Below are positions 7,876-15,303 of a DNA stretch of 64,000 bases, piece by piece. The DNA is from Apibacter adventoris (GTDB lineage Bacteria > Bacteroidota > Bacteroidia > Flavobacteriales > Weeksellaceae). Where the stretch lies: contig NZ_PSZM01000003.1 of assembly GCF_002964975.1 (NCBI RefSeq), forward strand, positions 1 through 64,000, in the 5' to 3' direction. The stretch's first letter is position 1. Each line of letters starts with the position of its first letter. Position numbers and translations under genes: made by a program. The notes beneath the pieces were generated by a model. The model saw only the letters and a list, made by a program, of their open reading frames with translations, was not told the DNA's origin and ran no database searches.

Positions 7876-9021
7876 TTACAATTCTGTTTTTTCTATTTTT
7901 TTTGGCTTACTTACTTCTTTTGATACAGATCCTTTCTGAGATTTAATAGTCAAAGCTCCTTCTTTCTTTAGAATATTATTTACATCGACAATTATACCAT
8001 CTGCTGAAAAAGTATGTTTATCTTCATCTAATTCTTTATAATATGTATTAGGCACTAATATATTATTTCCAATGCTATTTTGTTCTCTAAAACTTAGTTT
8101 TCTACCTATCCTCTTTTCAATTGCTGCTTTTAGTGCCTCTTGAGGAACATCAATACAAGAAGATCCTAAAATACCATAATATTCTTTTCCAGCCTGTCTC
8201 TTAGCAGCAGATGCTGCTGCTTGATCTTCACTTTTACTAAAGCTTCCTAAGTAAACCATCTTATCATAATTATGTGATTCATTAGGGTTAGAATCCTGTA
8301 TAATAGATATTACTTTCTTATGAGTTAAGCCTGTTCCTCTAAAATCATTTCGCCCTTTAATTGTACCTAAATCAGCATTTTGACTCTTTCCATAAACAGT
8401 TGCTCCTGGACCTGTTCCATTCATAGAATAGTACCTCCATCCATCTTTATCATTTCCTATTAAAACAGCAGCATGTCCAAAAGCCCCACCTTGAACAGCA
8501 TTGCTATCTATAAGAATAATAATATCTTTCCCATCAGGATCAATAATATTTATTGGATTATTAGCTGAATATGCATAAGGCGAAATACTTGGATATTTTT
8601 CCATTTTCGTATCCACACTCAACCACACAGACTCCCTCGGGTTATAATACCTAGCCCCGTAATAGTATAACCCCGTTTCTTCATCCAGTTCCTTGCCATT
8701 AAACAGGTACGGAGTATTCCAACTCTGATTCCTTTCCTCAATAAACACCTCCCCAAACGGTACATATTCTACATGCTGTACTATTTGCTCGTCTAAGTTA
8801 GTAATATAACTGCTACTTCCCAAATGATCCGCATGATCATAATACTGCTTCTTTTCATATTCTTCATTCTCTTTGCCGATTCCTCCTCCATAGGCTTGGT
8901 GTTTTTTATCCTTTCCTTCACAGCAGAAGCCTGCTCCGTTTACATAATCATTATGGTCTTTTCCATGGTAAGGTACTTCAAAATACGCATAGTGGTCTTT
9001 ATTTAGGTAGTAAATCCTTTC
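7876..9021 (-). CDS. RHS orphan cassette 4: intact core fragment with papain-like toxin tip, no ATG start
   Basis: This is the only cassette whose whole frame is open, from 9021 to 7876 (about 380 codons), but it has no ATG. The first usable start is an ATT near 9015 or the internal TTG at 8823. The core runs from AYFEVPYHGKDHNDYVNG through GSSSYITNLDEQIVQH to YYYGARYYNPRESVWLS. The tip follows NNPINIIDPDGKD and holds GGAFGHAAVLIGNDKDGW and LGSSCIDVPQEALKAA. A conserved His in GHAA and a Cys in SSC are typical of the circularly permuted papain-like (NlpC/P60, LRAT-like) fold known from polymorphic toxins. It is probably silent unless recombined into an expressed RHS gene. Confidence 0.75.
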   Translation of the reverse strand, partial: ERIYYLNKDHYAYFEVPYHGKDHNDYVNGAGFCCEGKDKKHQAYGGGIGKENEEYEKKQYYDHADHLGSSSYITNLDEQIVQHVEYVPFGEVFIEERNQSWNTPYLFNGKELDEETGLYYYGARYYNPRESVWLSVDTKMEKYPSISPYAYSANNPINIIDPDGKDIIILIDSNAVQGGAFGHAAVLIGNDKDGWRYYSMNGTGPGATVYGKSQNADLGTIKGRNDFRGTGLTHKKVISIIQDSNPNESHNYDKMVYLGSFSKSEDQAAASAAKRQAGKEYYGILGSSCIDVPQEALKAAIEKRIGRKLSFREQNSIGNNILVPNTYYKELDEDKHTFSADGIIVDVNNILKKEGALTIKSQKGSVSKEVSKPKKIEKTEL

Positions 9022-9115
9022 TTATCCTTTCTTTAAAACATAAAGAACTGAACTCTCCGAGCACAACCTATGGGATATTACAACACACTATTAAACACCT
9101 GTTTGTACTTACTAT
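9006..9115 (+). pseudogene. Gene X 3' remnant, degenerate copy at the cassette 3/4 boundary
   Basis: The plus strand begins GSKSFLILSLKHKEL in the usual frame and then loses it. TATGGGATATTACAACAC still aligns with the WDIYN region of the other copies. The hairpin that should follow is also decayed (about 9141-9170). Confidence 0.4.
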
Positions 9116-9204
9116 TAAAGATAAAATTGAATAAAATATAAAAAGTCACCTCATTTTGACGCAGTCTTTTGTTTTTTTATGTTATTAATTACTAAGAATC
9201 CATC

Positions 9205-9666
9205 TTATCTTACATCAACTTTATCTTTTTTAACTTTCATTAAAATTGCATTTTCATTCATTTCTTCAGTAAAATAAACCTCTTTATTTAATAAAAAAGA
9301 TATATCTTGTAAATATTTTACTAACTCTTCATGCTCTAATATAGATTTTATTTGTATTGGACTAATATCTTGATCAAGACTATCTGAAGAATTAAAATAA
9401 CAATTTACAATTACTTTTCCCAAGTTTATTAATGCATAATAATGTACACTCTCTCCATCATTACCCCATATACTTTTTAACAAATTATAATCTATATAAT
9501 CTAGGCATACTTCATTATAATAATTCTTAAACTTGACTTTATGCATAATATTAACATGATTTATCCATTTATACCACTCTTCATTATTCATATTAAATAC
9601 TAAAATATCACGTAAAGAACCATCCAAATAATATAATTTATTTTTTATAATACCCCATTCTAACAT
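9205..9666 (-). CDS. Hypothetical protein, probable immunity protein of RHS cassette 3
   Basis: This is an intact 153-residue soluble protein (MLEWGIIKNKLYYLDGSLRD at the start; later CLDYIDYNLLKSIWGNDG and YALINLGKVIVNCYF). It has no signal peptide. ATG at 9666 lies 5 bp after the reconstructed end of the cassette 3 toxin (9672), the same tight spacing as its neighbours. I do not recognise the family. It stayed open although the toxin is frameshifted. Confidence 0.7.
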   Translation of the reverse strand: MLEWGIIKNKLYYLDGSLRDILVFNMNNEEWYKWINHVNIMHKVKFKNYYNEVCLDYIDYNLLKSIWGNDGESVHYYALINLGKVIVNCYFNSSDSLDQDISPIQIKSILEHEELVKYLQDISFLLNKEVYFTEEMNENAILMKVKKDKVDVR

Positions 9667-9671
9667 AAAAA

Positions 9672-10835
9672 TTATTTTTGTTCTTTTAAATATCTAAATC
9701 CATTAAAATTACCATTTCTTGAAACATTTACTCCACGACCAGTATTTTTATCAAATTATTCTTAGTTCCATTATTTAATTCTTCAACAATTTTGTTTTTA
9801 GAATCTAATACCTCATTTAAAACATTCATCCCAACTTTGTCCGCAGTTTTTTCCAAAAATTTTATATTACTAAAAGAACTACCTTCTCTTCCCGCATGTT
9901 TCTGTAAAGCTTGACCAACAACAGATAAACCATTTTTACTTGGAGCTTTTGCTGAAGCAATAAACTTACACATATTTTTTATTAGCGATCCTTTAAAAAT
10001 TGCTCCTGATATTCTCTTAGTAACAATTACCGATGCTCCCACAACAATAATCGTACCTGTAATTTCCCCTTGAATATATGAGTCTGAAGTAATTTTATCT
10101 ATAGCAGCACCTGGATCCGATATAGCCTTACCCATTTTATCTGTTGTTTCCAATAATTGTTCAGTTCGCTTAGTATAAACTTCTACAGCTTTCTCATTTC
10201 CTTGTAAGCCTACAGATGCTGGCCAATCTTTTATACGTTCCCATGTATTAGTAGCATAACCAACTATAGCATCTTTCATTCCCTTTAAAAAATTACTTTG
10301 CTTCCCATTCGGATCTATTAATACGACAGGACTTTGATAACAATATCCATATGTATTAAGGTTTCTTGAGTTAAATACTCCTCCGTTATGTTGACCATCG
10401 ATGTAGTGCTCCGTTTCCATAATAGGGTTATAACCGCTTAACGGATCAGTACTCAACCACACAGATTCCCTCGGGTTGTAATACCTAGCCCCGTAATAGT
10501 ATAACCCCGTTTCTTCATCCAGTTCCTTTCCATTAAACAGGTAAGGGGTTTTCCAACTCTGGTTCCTTTCCTCAATTAACACCTCCCCAAACGGTACATA
10601 TTCTACATGCTGTACTATTTTGCGTCTAAGTTAGTAATATTACTGCTACTTCCCAAATGATCTGCATGATAATAATACTGCATCTTTTCATATTCTTCAT
10701 TCCCTTTGCCGATTCCGCCTCCATAGACTTGGAGTTTTTTATCCTTCCTTTCACAGCAGAAGCATGCTCCGTTTACATAATCATTTTGGACTTTTCCATG
10801 TTAAGACTCTTCAAAATATGCATAGTTGTCTTTAT
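9672..10835 (-). pseudogene. RHS orphan cassette 3: core fragment plus tip with a C-terminal frameshift
   Basis: The core is out of frame before 10582 because a G is missing in the QIVQHV codons near 10620. From MLIEERNQSWKTPYLFNGKE it is open to 9728. The tip has a helical pre-toxin region and then KNGLSVVGQALQKHAGREG and FLEKTADKVGMNVLNEVL. The last residues are shifted after NNGTKNN: the other frame gives DKNTGRGVNVSRNGNFNGF then RYLKEQK, ending at 9672. The GQALQKHAGR to GRGV-GNFNGF pattern is one I know from C-terminal tips of RHS and contact-dependent toxins (probably nuclease-like), without a secure family name. One indel separates it from an intact tip. Confidence 0.75.
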
Positions 10836-10838
10836 TTA

Positions 10839-10967
10839 GGTAGTAAATCCTTTCTTATCTTTGCTTAGGAACATCCCGAATTTCGAGAACATTCCACATG
10901 GGATATTTACAATACCGTGGAACTTCCTCAGATTGCTCTGCATGGACGAAGAGAAAGAGTGAAATAA
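10839..10967 (+). pseudogene. Gene X 3' remnant, copy at the cassette 2/3 boundary
   Basis: It reads GSKSFLIFA, in-frame TAG, EHPEFREHSTWDIYNTVEL, then a locally shifted part and RERVK, TAA. The N-terminal and final segments match the copy at 3753-3890. The internal stop and compensating indels show it is not translated. Confidence 0.5.
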
Positions 10968-10970
10968 AAA

Positions 10971-10992
10971 AGCCCGATATGTAAATCGGGCT
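10971..10992. terminator. Bidirectional hairpin downstream of immunity gene 2
   Basis: AGCCCGAT-ATGTAA-ATCGGGCT is preceded by six A and followed by seven T; a strong stem usable on both strands. Confidence 0.8.
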
Positions 10993-11045
10993 TTTTTTGA
11001 GTTTAATTTGTCTAAACTTTTTGGGGCAGTCCAAAAGCAGGAAAG

Positions 11046-11429
11046 TTAATAATACTTATCTAATTCTTCTTCTAAGTCCAACTTAAATTCATTCAAACTA
11101 ACAACAAATCCTGTTATGTCATTTATTGGAAAAACATTTATTAAATATTCATTATTATCAATTATCTCATACCATTCATCAATAAAGTCATCCAAAGGAA
11201 TTTCTCTTATAGTGAAATATTCCCAACCGTTAATCTTACAACTCTCTGCAAATTCTGTAGCGGACCATACTGGCAACATAATATATCCATCCAATTCAGA
11301 TATAGCTATATCCCCTTCTTTGCTAAATAAAAGATAAATGAATTCATTATCTGCAACTTTTTTAATAAAGTATCTATATCTCTCTAAAGGTGTTAATTTA
11401 ATAACATTGTCAAATTCATACTTATTCAT
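11046..11429 (-). CDS. DUF2750 family protein, probable immunity protein of RHS cassette 2
   Basis: This is an intact 127-residue protein that matches the DUF2750 pattern along its whole length: LERYRYFIKKVADNEFIYLL near the start, then YIMLPVWSATEFAESC, GWEYFTIREIPLDDFIDEW, and INVFPINDITGFVVS at the end. DUF2750 proteins are often found next to polymorphic toxins and are predicted immunity proteins. The start lies 6 bp after the stop at 11436 of the adjacent type-8-like toxin tip. It has no signal peptide. Family assignment is fairly secure; the role is inferred from context. Confidence 0.8.
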   Translation of the reverse strand: MNKYEFDNVIKLTPLERYRYFIKKVADNEFIYLLFSKEGDIAISELDGYIMLPVWSATEFAESCKINGWEYFTIREIPLDDFIDEWYEIIDNNEYLINVFPINDITGFVVSLNEFKLDLEEELDKYY

Positions 11430-11435
11430 TATACA

Positions 11436-12606
11436 TTATTTTATAGGTCTTTCTTTATTTTTTCTTCCCCCATTATCATATTTATGTTGTGCTCTATGAT
11501 CTTTCTTATTTTGAAGTTTAGAATGTTCATAAGAATATCCCTTTGCTGCCTCTCTACCTCTCTCATGGGCTAATTCTTTACCAGGAGGATTCCTTATACT
11601 TTTTCTTTTACTTTGTTTTATTAATTTTAATTTCCTGTTTAATCTAAGCCCTATTTGTTTTCCCCAATTTAGGATCATTAGCCAATTGTCTTAATCTTTT
11701 TTATTTCCCTAACCTAGCTGTAGATTTTCCCTTTGAAACTGCAATTACCAATAGATCAGTTGCTAACTGAACATCTCCTGCATCTGATTTAGATATATTT
11801 TCTCCTAATATTAGCTCTCCTATCCTTTGAATTTCTTGCATCGTTATTTGCTCCGATCCTGAAAAAGGATCTCCCCCAATAGTTTTAACATCAAGTCTAG
11901 GCCCATCATAGTTATTCCAATAATGAAATTATCCATATATCATCAATATATCCCAAGCTTTCTACATTTACAACTGAACCTGAACTTTCTCTTGAAGAAT
12001 TAGAATTAATCTCAGGAAATGGATTGAATAAATTTCTAAAAAAATTACCTATAGGTTCTGATATATTTCTTCCCAACCAACTTCTTTTTTTAGGTCCAGG
12101 ATCTCTTCATCTTCTGCACTCATCCTTGTCGGATCGGTATATCTAATTGGATTTTTATATGTTTACTTATATGGAGTTCCTGTTTTCTCAAACATCGGAT
12201 CCACGCTCAACCACACAGACTCCATCGGGTTGTAATACCTAGCTCCGTAGTAGTATAACCCCGTTTCCTAATCCAGTTCCTTGCAATTAAACAGGTATGG
12301 GGTATTCCAACTCTGGTTCCTTTCTTCAATAAACACCTCCCTAAATGGTACATATGCTATATGCTGTACTATTTGTGCGTCTAAGTTAGTAATATTACTG
12401 CTACTTCCCAAATGATCCGCATGATTATAATACTGCATCTTTTCATATTCTTCATTCCCTTTGCCGATTCCGCCTCCATAGGCTTGGAGTTTTTTATCAT
12501 TGCCTGCACAGCAGAAGCCTGCTCCGTTTACATAATCATTATTGTCTTTTCCATGGTAAGGCACTTCAAAATAAGCACAATGGTCTTTACTTAGGGAGTA
12601 ATCTTT
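11436..12606 (-). pseudogene. RHS orphan cassette 2: core fragment plus decayed polymorphic toxin type 8-like tip
   Basis: The core (AYFEVPYHGKDNNDYVNG, YLFNCKELD) is open from 12618 to a nonsense TAG at 12268, then resumes ETGLYYYGARYYNPMESV and meets a second stop near 12163. The tip is readable only by changing frame several times: WLGRNISEPIGNF, LDVKTIGGDPFSGSEQITM, RLRQLANDPKLGK. The end, open from 11678, has IRNPPGKELAHERGREAAKG and YSYEHSKLQNKKDHRAQHKY. ELAHxRGREAAKGYSY and the final QHKYDNGGRKN match what I know as polymorphic toxin type 8. At least four lesions are present, the most of any cassette. Confidence 0.75.
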
Positions 12607-12752
12607 GTACATCTTCACTTATTCTCTCTTTGGAACATCCCGAACTCCAAGAACACATCCAATGGGACATTTACAATATCCTGCAACTCATTCGCTCCCT
12701 TATCCCTAAAGACGAGTTAGAATTGTTGGATTTGCTTAACAAAGAACTTTGA
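12594..12752 (+). pseudogene. Gene X 3' remnant, longest copy, at the cassette 1/2 boundary
   Basis: The plus-strand frame encodes GSNLCTSSLILSLEHPELQ, then EHIQWDIYNILQLIRSLIP and KDELELLDLLNKEL, TGA: 52 codons and a stop, followed 8 bp later by a strong hairpin. It is the best-preserved copy and, like the shortened copy ending at 7329, keeps the long ELELLDLLNK ending. Upstream the frame runs into antisense RHS core, so the true N-terminus is missing. Confidence 0.6.
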
Positions 12753-12760
12753 AAACAAAA

Positions 12761-12782
12761 AGCGACCGATTTATCGGTCGCT
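12761..12782. terminator. Bidirectional hairpin between gene X remnant and immunity gene 1
   Basis: AGCGACCGAT-TT-ATCGGTCGCT is a ten-pair stem with A-rich sequence on the left and TTTCTTTTT on the right. Confidence 0.8.
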
Positions 12783-12838
12783 TTCTTTTTAATATTTACT
12801 GAATTCTTGTAATTCCTTTTTAGGAAATTTATTCTCCT

Positions 12839-13204
12839 TTATATAGCTAAAACTTCTATAAACTCTATGTCTATTAATTCCATTTTATCATCATATAAAA
12901 ATTCACCAACACATTTTTCTAATTTTAAAATTCCTGATTTATATACCTCAAATTCACCAATAATTACTTCAATCGTTATAAGTGGTATTTGATCACTTTC
13001 TTTTGAATAACTTTTCTTAATTCTCAAATTTAATACTTCCAAACTATCATCAAAAGAAATTTCTCTTGTGTAAATTTTTTCTAAACCATCTACATCCACT
13101 TCAATAACTGGATTCTCAGCAGATAAAGATAAATAAGCATTTAAATCTTTTTTTAACTTATCTAAATCTATATTCACTGAAATATTAAATATAATATTAT
13201 TCAT
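12839..13204 (-). CDS. Hypothetical protein, probable immunity protein of RHS tip 1
   Basis: This is an intact 121-residue soluble, acidic protein of beta-alpha character (MNNIIFNISVNIDLDKLKKD at the start; then VIEVDVDGLEKIYTREISFD, LITIEVIIGEFEVYKSG and a final YDDKMELIDIEFIEVLA). It starts only 2 bp after the stop of the toxin tip at 13207, so translation is probably coupled. The family was not recognised. With no signal peptide it should neutralise its toxin in the cytoplasm, which agrees with the RelE-like look of the tip. Confidence 0.7.
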   Translation of the reverse strand: MNNIIFNISVNIDLDKLKKDLNAYLSLSAENPVIEVDVDGLEKIYTREISFDDSLEVLNLRIKKSYSKESDQIPLITIEVIIGEFEVYKSGILKLEKCVGEFLYDDKMELIDIEFIEVLAI

Positions 13205-13206
13205 AT

Positions 13207-14274
13207 TTATTTATTAATTAATTTATCAAAAATTATAACAGGTTTTCCGTTATGTGTTCCCATATTTCCTAATATTCTGTAAGAACCAAACTGCCCTCTA
13301 CCCAATTTAATTTCATATATTCTTCCTTCTATACCCTTACCTGCTAATTGCTTTATCCCTCCTACTCCTTTTGCTCTAACAAAGCCTTTTTCTCCTGCTC
13401 TCAACATTTGATCCAATAATTTAGGTGAAATACCTGCTAATGTTTGATATGTTGATTTTGTTATCCAAAAAGCAGTCTTTGATCCAACTCCTTTTCCTTT
13501 AGATATAATAAGTCCTAAACTTCCTAATGCATATTTTTTAATTTGACTATCTCCTTCGTTTGATTCTTTATCAAGATAAGCGAATGCAGCATCAGCTAAT
13601 CCGGGATCAAAGCCAAATCCTGTATAAATAAGTGCTCCATCTGATGATACATTTCTTTGAGAAATTGAAAAATCTAAATTAGGTTCATCTGAGTTAGTTC
13701 CAAAACGTGCAGAAATATTTAAATCTGTTACTTCGTTATAAGGTCCGTTGCCTGGAGTTACATCTACAGTCGCACTTGCTTCAACGGTAAATTTACCTTT
13801 ACCAACCTTAGTTACTGTTCCTGAACCTCCAAAATTTTGCTTATTATATTGCTCTGCACGTATCCTATTAGAATGCTTAAAAATATTATTCCATATACCT
13901 GCACCTCTTATCCATTTATTTTTAGGAGGCGTTACTGTTATTCCTGGAAGTTCCTTTTCTGGTGGATCGGCCGGAGCCATTCCTGTTGGATCTGTATAAT
14001 TAACAGGGTTTAAATTTGCATAAGCATAAGGGCTAATATTTGGAAACATTTCCGCCAACGGATCCACTGATAACCACACAGATTCCCTCGGATTATAGTA
14101 TCTGGCACCGTAATAGTATAACCCCGTTTCCTCATCCAGTTCCTTGCCTTTAAACAGGTAAGGGGTATTCCAACTCTGGTTCCTTTCCTCAATAAACACC
14201 TCTCCATACGGTACATATGCTACATGCTGTACTATTTGTGCGTCTAAGTTAGTAATATAGCTGCTACTTCCCAA
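13207..14274 (-). CDS. RHS core end with RelE/HigB-like C-terminal toxin tip (cassette 1)
   Basis: This open frame of 355 codons starts at a TTG inside the RHS core (GSSSYITNLDAQIVQHVAYV) and continues through YYYGARYYNPRESVWLS and NLNPVNYTDPTGMA. A linker follows (RGAGIWNNIFKHSNRIRAEQ, GKGKFTVEASATVDVT, FGFDPGLADAAFAYLDKESN), shared with the broken cassette 5. The last ~70 residues, with GRIYEIKLGRGQFGSYRILG and PVIIFDKLINK, look like a RelE/HigB-type BECR RNase (basic, YRIL then a hydrophobic strand and final K). The upstream part of the same gene is broken by a frameshift near 14300 and a stop at 14394, so full-length export seems impossible. Confidence 0.7.
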   Translation of the reverse strand: MGSSSYITNLDAQIVQHVAYVPYGEVFIEERNQSWNTPYLFKGKELDEETGLYYYGARYYNPRESVWLSVDPLAEMFPNISPYAYANLNPVNYTDPTGMAPADPPEKELPGITVTPPKNKWIRGAGIWNNIFKHSNRIRAEQYNKQNFGGSGTVTKVGKGKFTVEASATVDVTPGNGPYNEVTDLNISARFGTNSDEPNLDFSISQRNVSSDGALIYTGFGFDPGLADAAFAYLDKESNEGDSQIKKYALGSLGLIISKGKGVGSKTAFWITKSTYQTLAGISPKLLDQMLRAGEKGFVRAKGVGGIKQLAGKGIEGRIYEIKLGRGQFGSYRILGNMGTHNGKPVIIFDKLINK

Positions 14275-14393
14275 ATGATCTGCATGATCATAATACTGTA
14301 TATTTCATATTTTTCATTCCCTTTGCCGATTCCGCCTCCATAGGTTTGGAGTTTTTTATCTTTGCCTGCACAGCAGAAGCCTGCTCCGTTTAC

Positions 14394-15275
14394 TTAATCA
14401 TTATGGTCTTTTCCATGGTTAGGCACTTCAAAATAGGCATAGTTGTCTTTTATATCCTGCAGGCTGTGTTCGTATTTTTCTTTCCAGTTTATTTTTACTC
14501 CTCGTAGGTCATCGCCGGCATATTCTATTCTGCGAGGATCGGCCCCGAAGCTTTCTATATCGCCGAGTTTACTTACTATTCGTTGGCTTCCTATGTAGTA
14601 ATGTTTGGTGTATTTCCCGTTAGGGCTCACTACTAAATACGGATTGATATAGGCGGTGAATCGTCCGGTTTGGGTGTTCCCTCCGGCAAATAGTGCGTTT
14701 ACATACATCTGCTCACTCTCTCCGCTGGTTTTTATCACTCTTTCTCCTGCTGCATCATACCAATAGTTGCTTACATATCCGTTGTCATCAAGGGCACGTA
14801 GGCGGTTTTCTTTAGCATTCTTATTCCCGTAGTAATAGGTTACATTGTTTTCAGGATGTTCCGGATAGGTAATTTTCTTTAGCCGTGTATATTCGTATTC
14901 ATAGTTTATAGTTTTGCCGGTTGGGGCTAAGTTTGAGGTCTGGCAGCTAATTACATTTCCTAGGTCATCATAATATAAGAATACGGTCCCGGCAGAAGGA
15001 TGGGTAATTTGTATCCTATTTCCCTGCATATCATATCGGGAAGTGGTCTTCTGTCCTTCGGTATCGATTACCTCGGTCAACTGTTGGATGCCGTCGTAGG
15101 TGAAACGGGTGGTTATAGTTCCTGATGGACCGGATAATTGTTCGGTTTTTACTGTTAATCCGGATCCGTTGGTATAGGTGGACTGTTTTCCTCCTAAGGC
15201 ATCGGTGGTAGTGGTTATCCGGGTACGATCCGAAGGGTTCAGGGTATAGGCTGCGGTGCGGTACTCTGGGTTTCA
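14394..15275 (-). pseudogene. RHS repeat core of the parental gene, with frameshift and nonsense mutation
   Basis: This is the middle of the parental RHS gene. From about 15260 the frame reads TAAYTLNPSDRTRITTTTDA, GSGLTVKTEQLSG, then from 15080 TEVIDTEGQKTTSRYDMQGN, YYYGNKNAKENRLRALDDNG, NYWYDAAGERVIKTSGESEQ and HYYIGSQRIVSKLG: typical YD/RHS repeats. An earlier piece, MKETTLPDETQ, is one frame off, so a base is lost near 15265. The frame ends at a TAA at 14394 in the codon that is TAT in most other copies (HNDYVNG). These lesions disconnect the tip from the export domain. GC content is visibly higher than in the tips and the rest of the window. Confidence 0.75.
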
Positions 15276-15303
15276 TCCGGAAGGGTGGTTTCCTTCATTC
15301 GGT

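Noticed and set aside
8824-9006. Plus-strand frames of about 60 residues opposite the RHS core, repeated at 10657 and 12412
   Set aside because: They are the antisense of the conserved core (hydrophobic strings such as MICMIIILHLFIFF) and recur only because the core recurs.
2194-14274. Regularly spaced repeats resembling a giant CRISPR array
   Set aside because: Repeats are hundreds of bases long and code for RHS core; spacers are genes. No cas gene is present.
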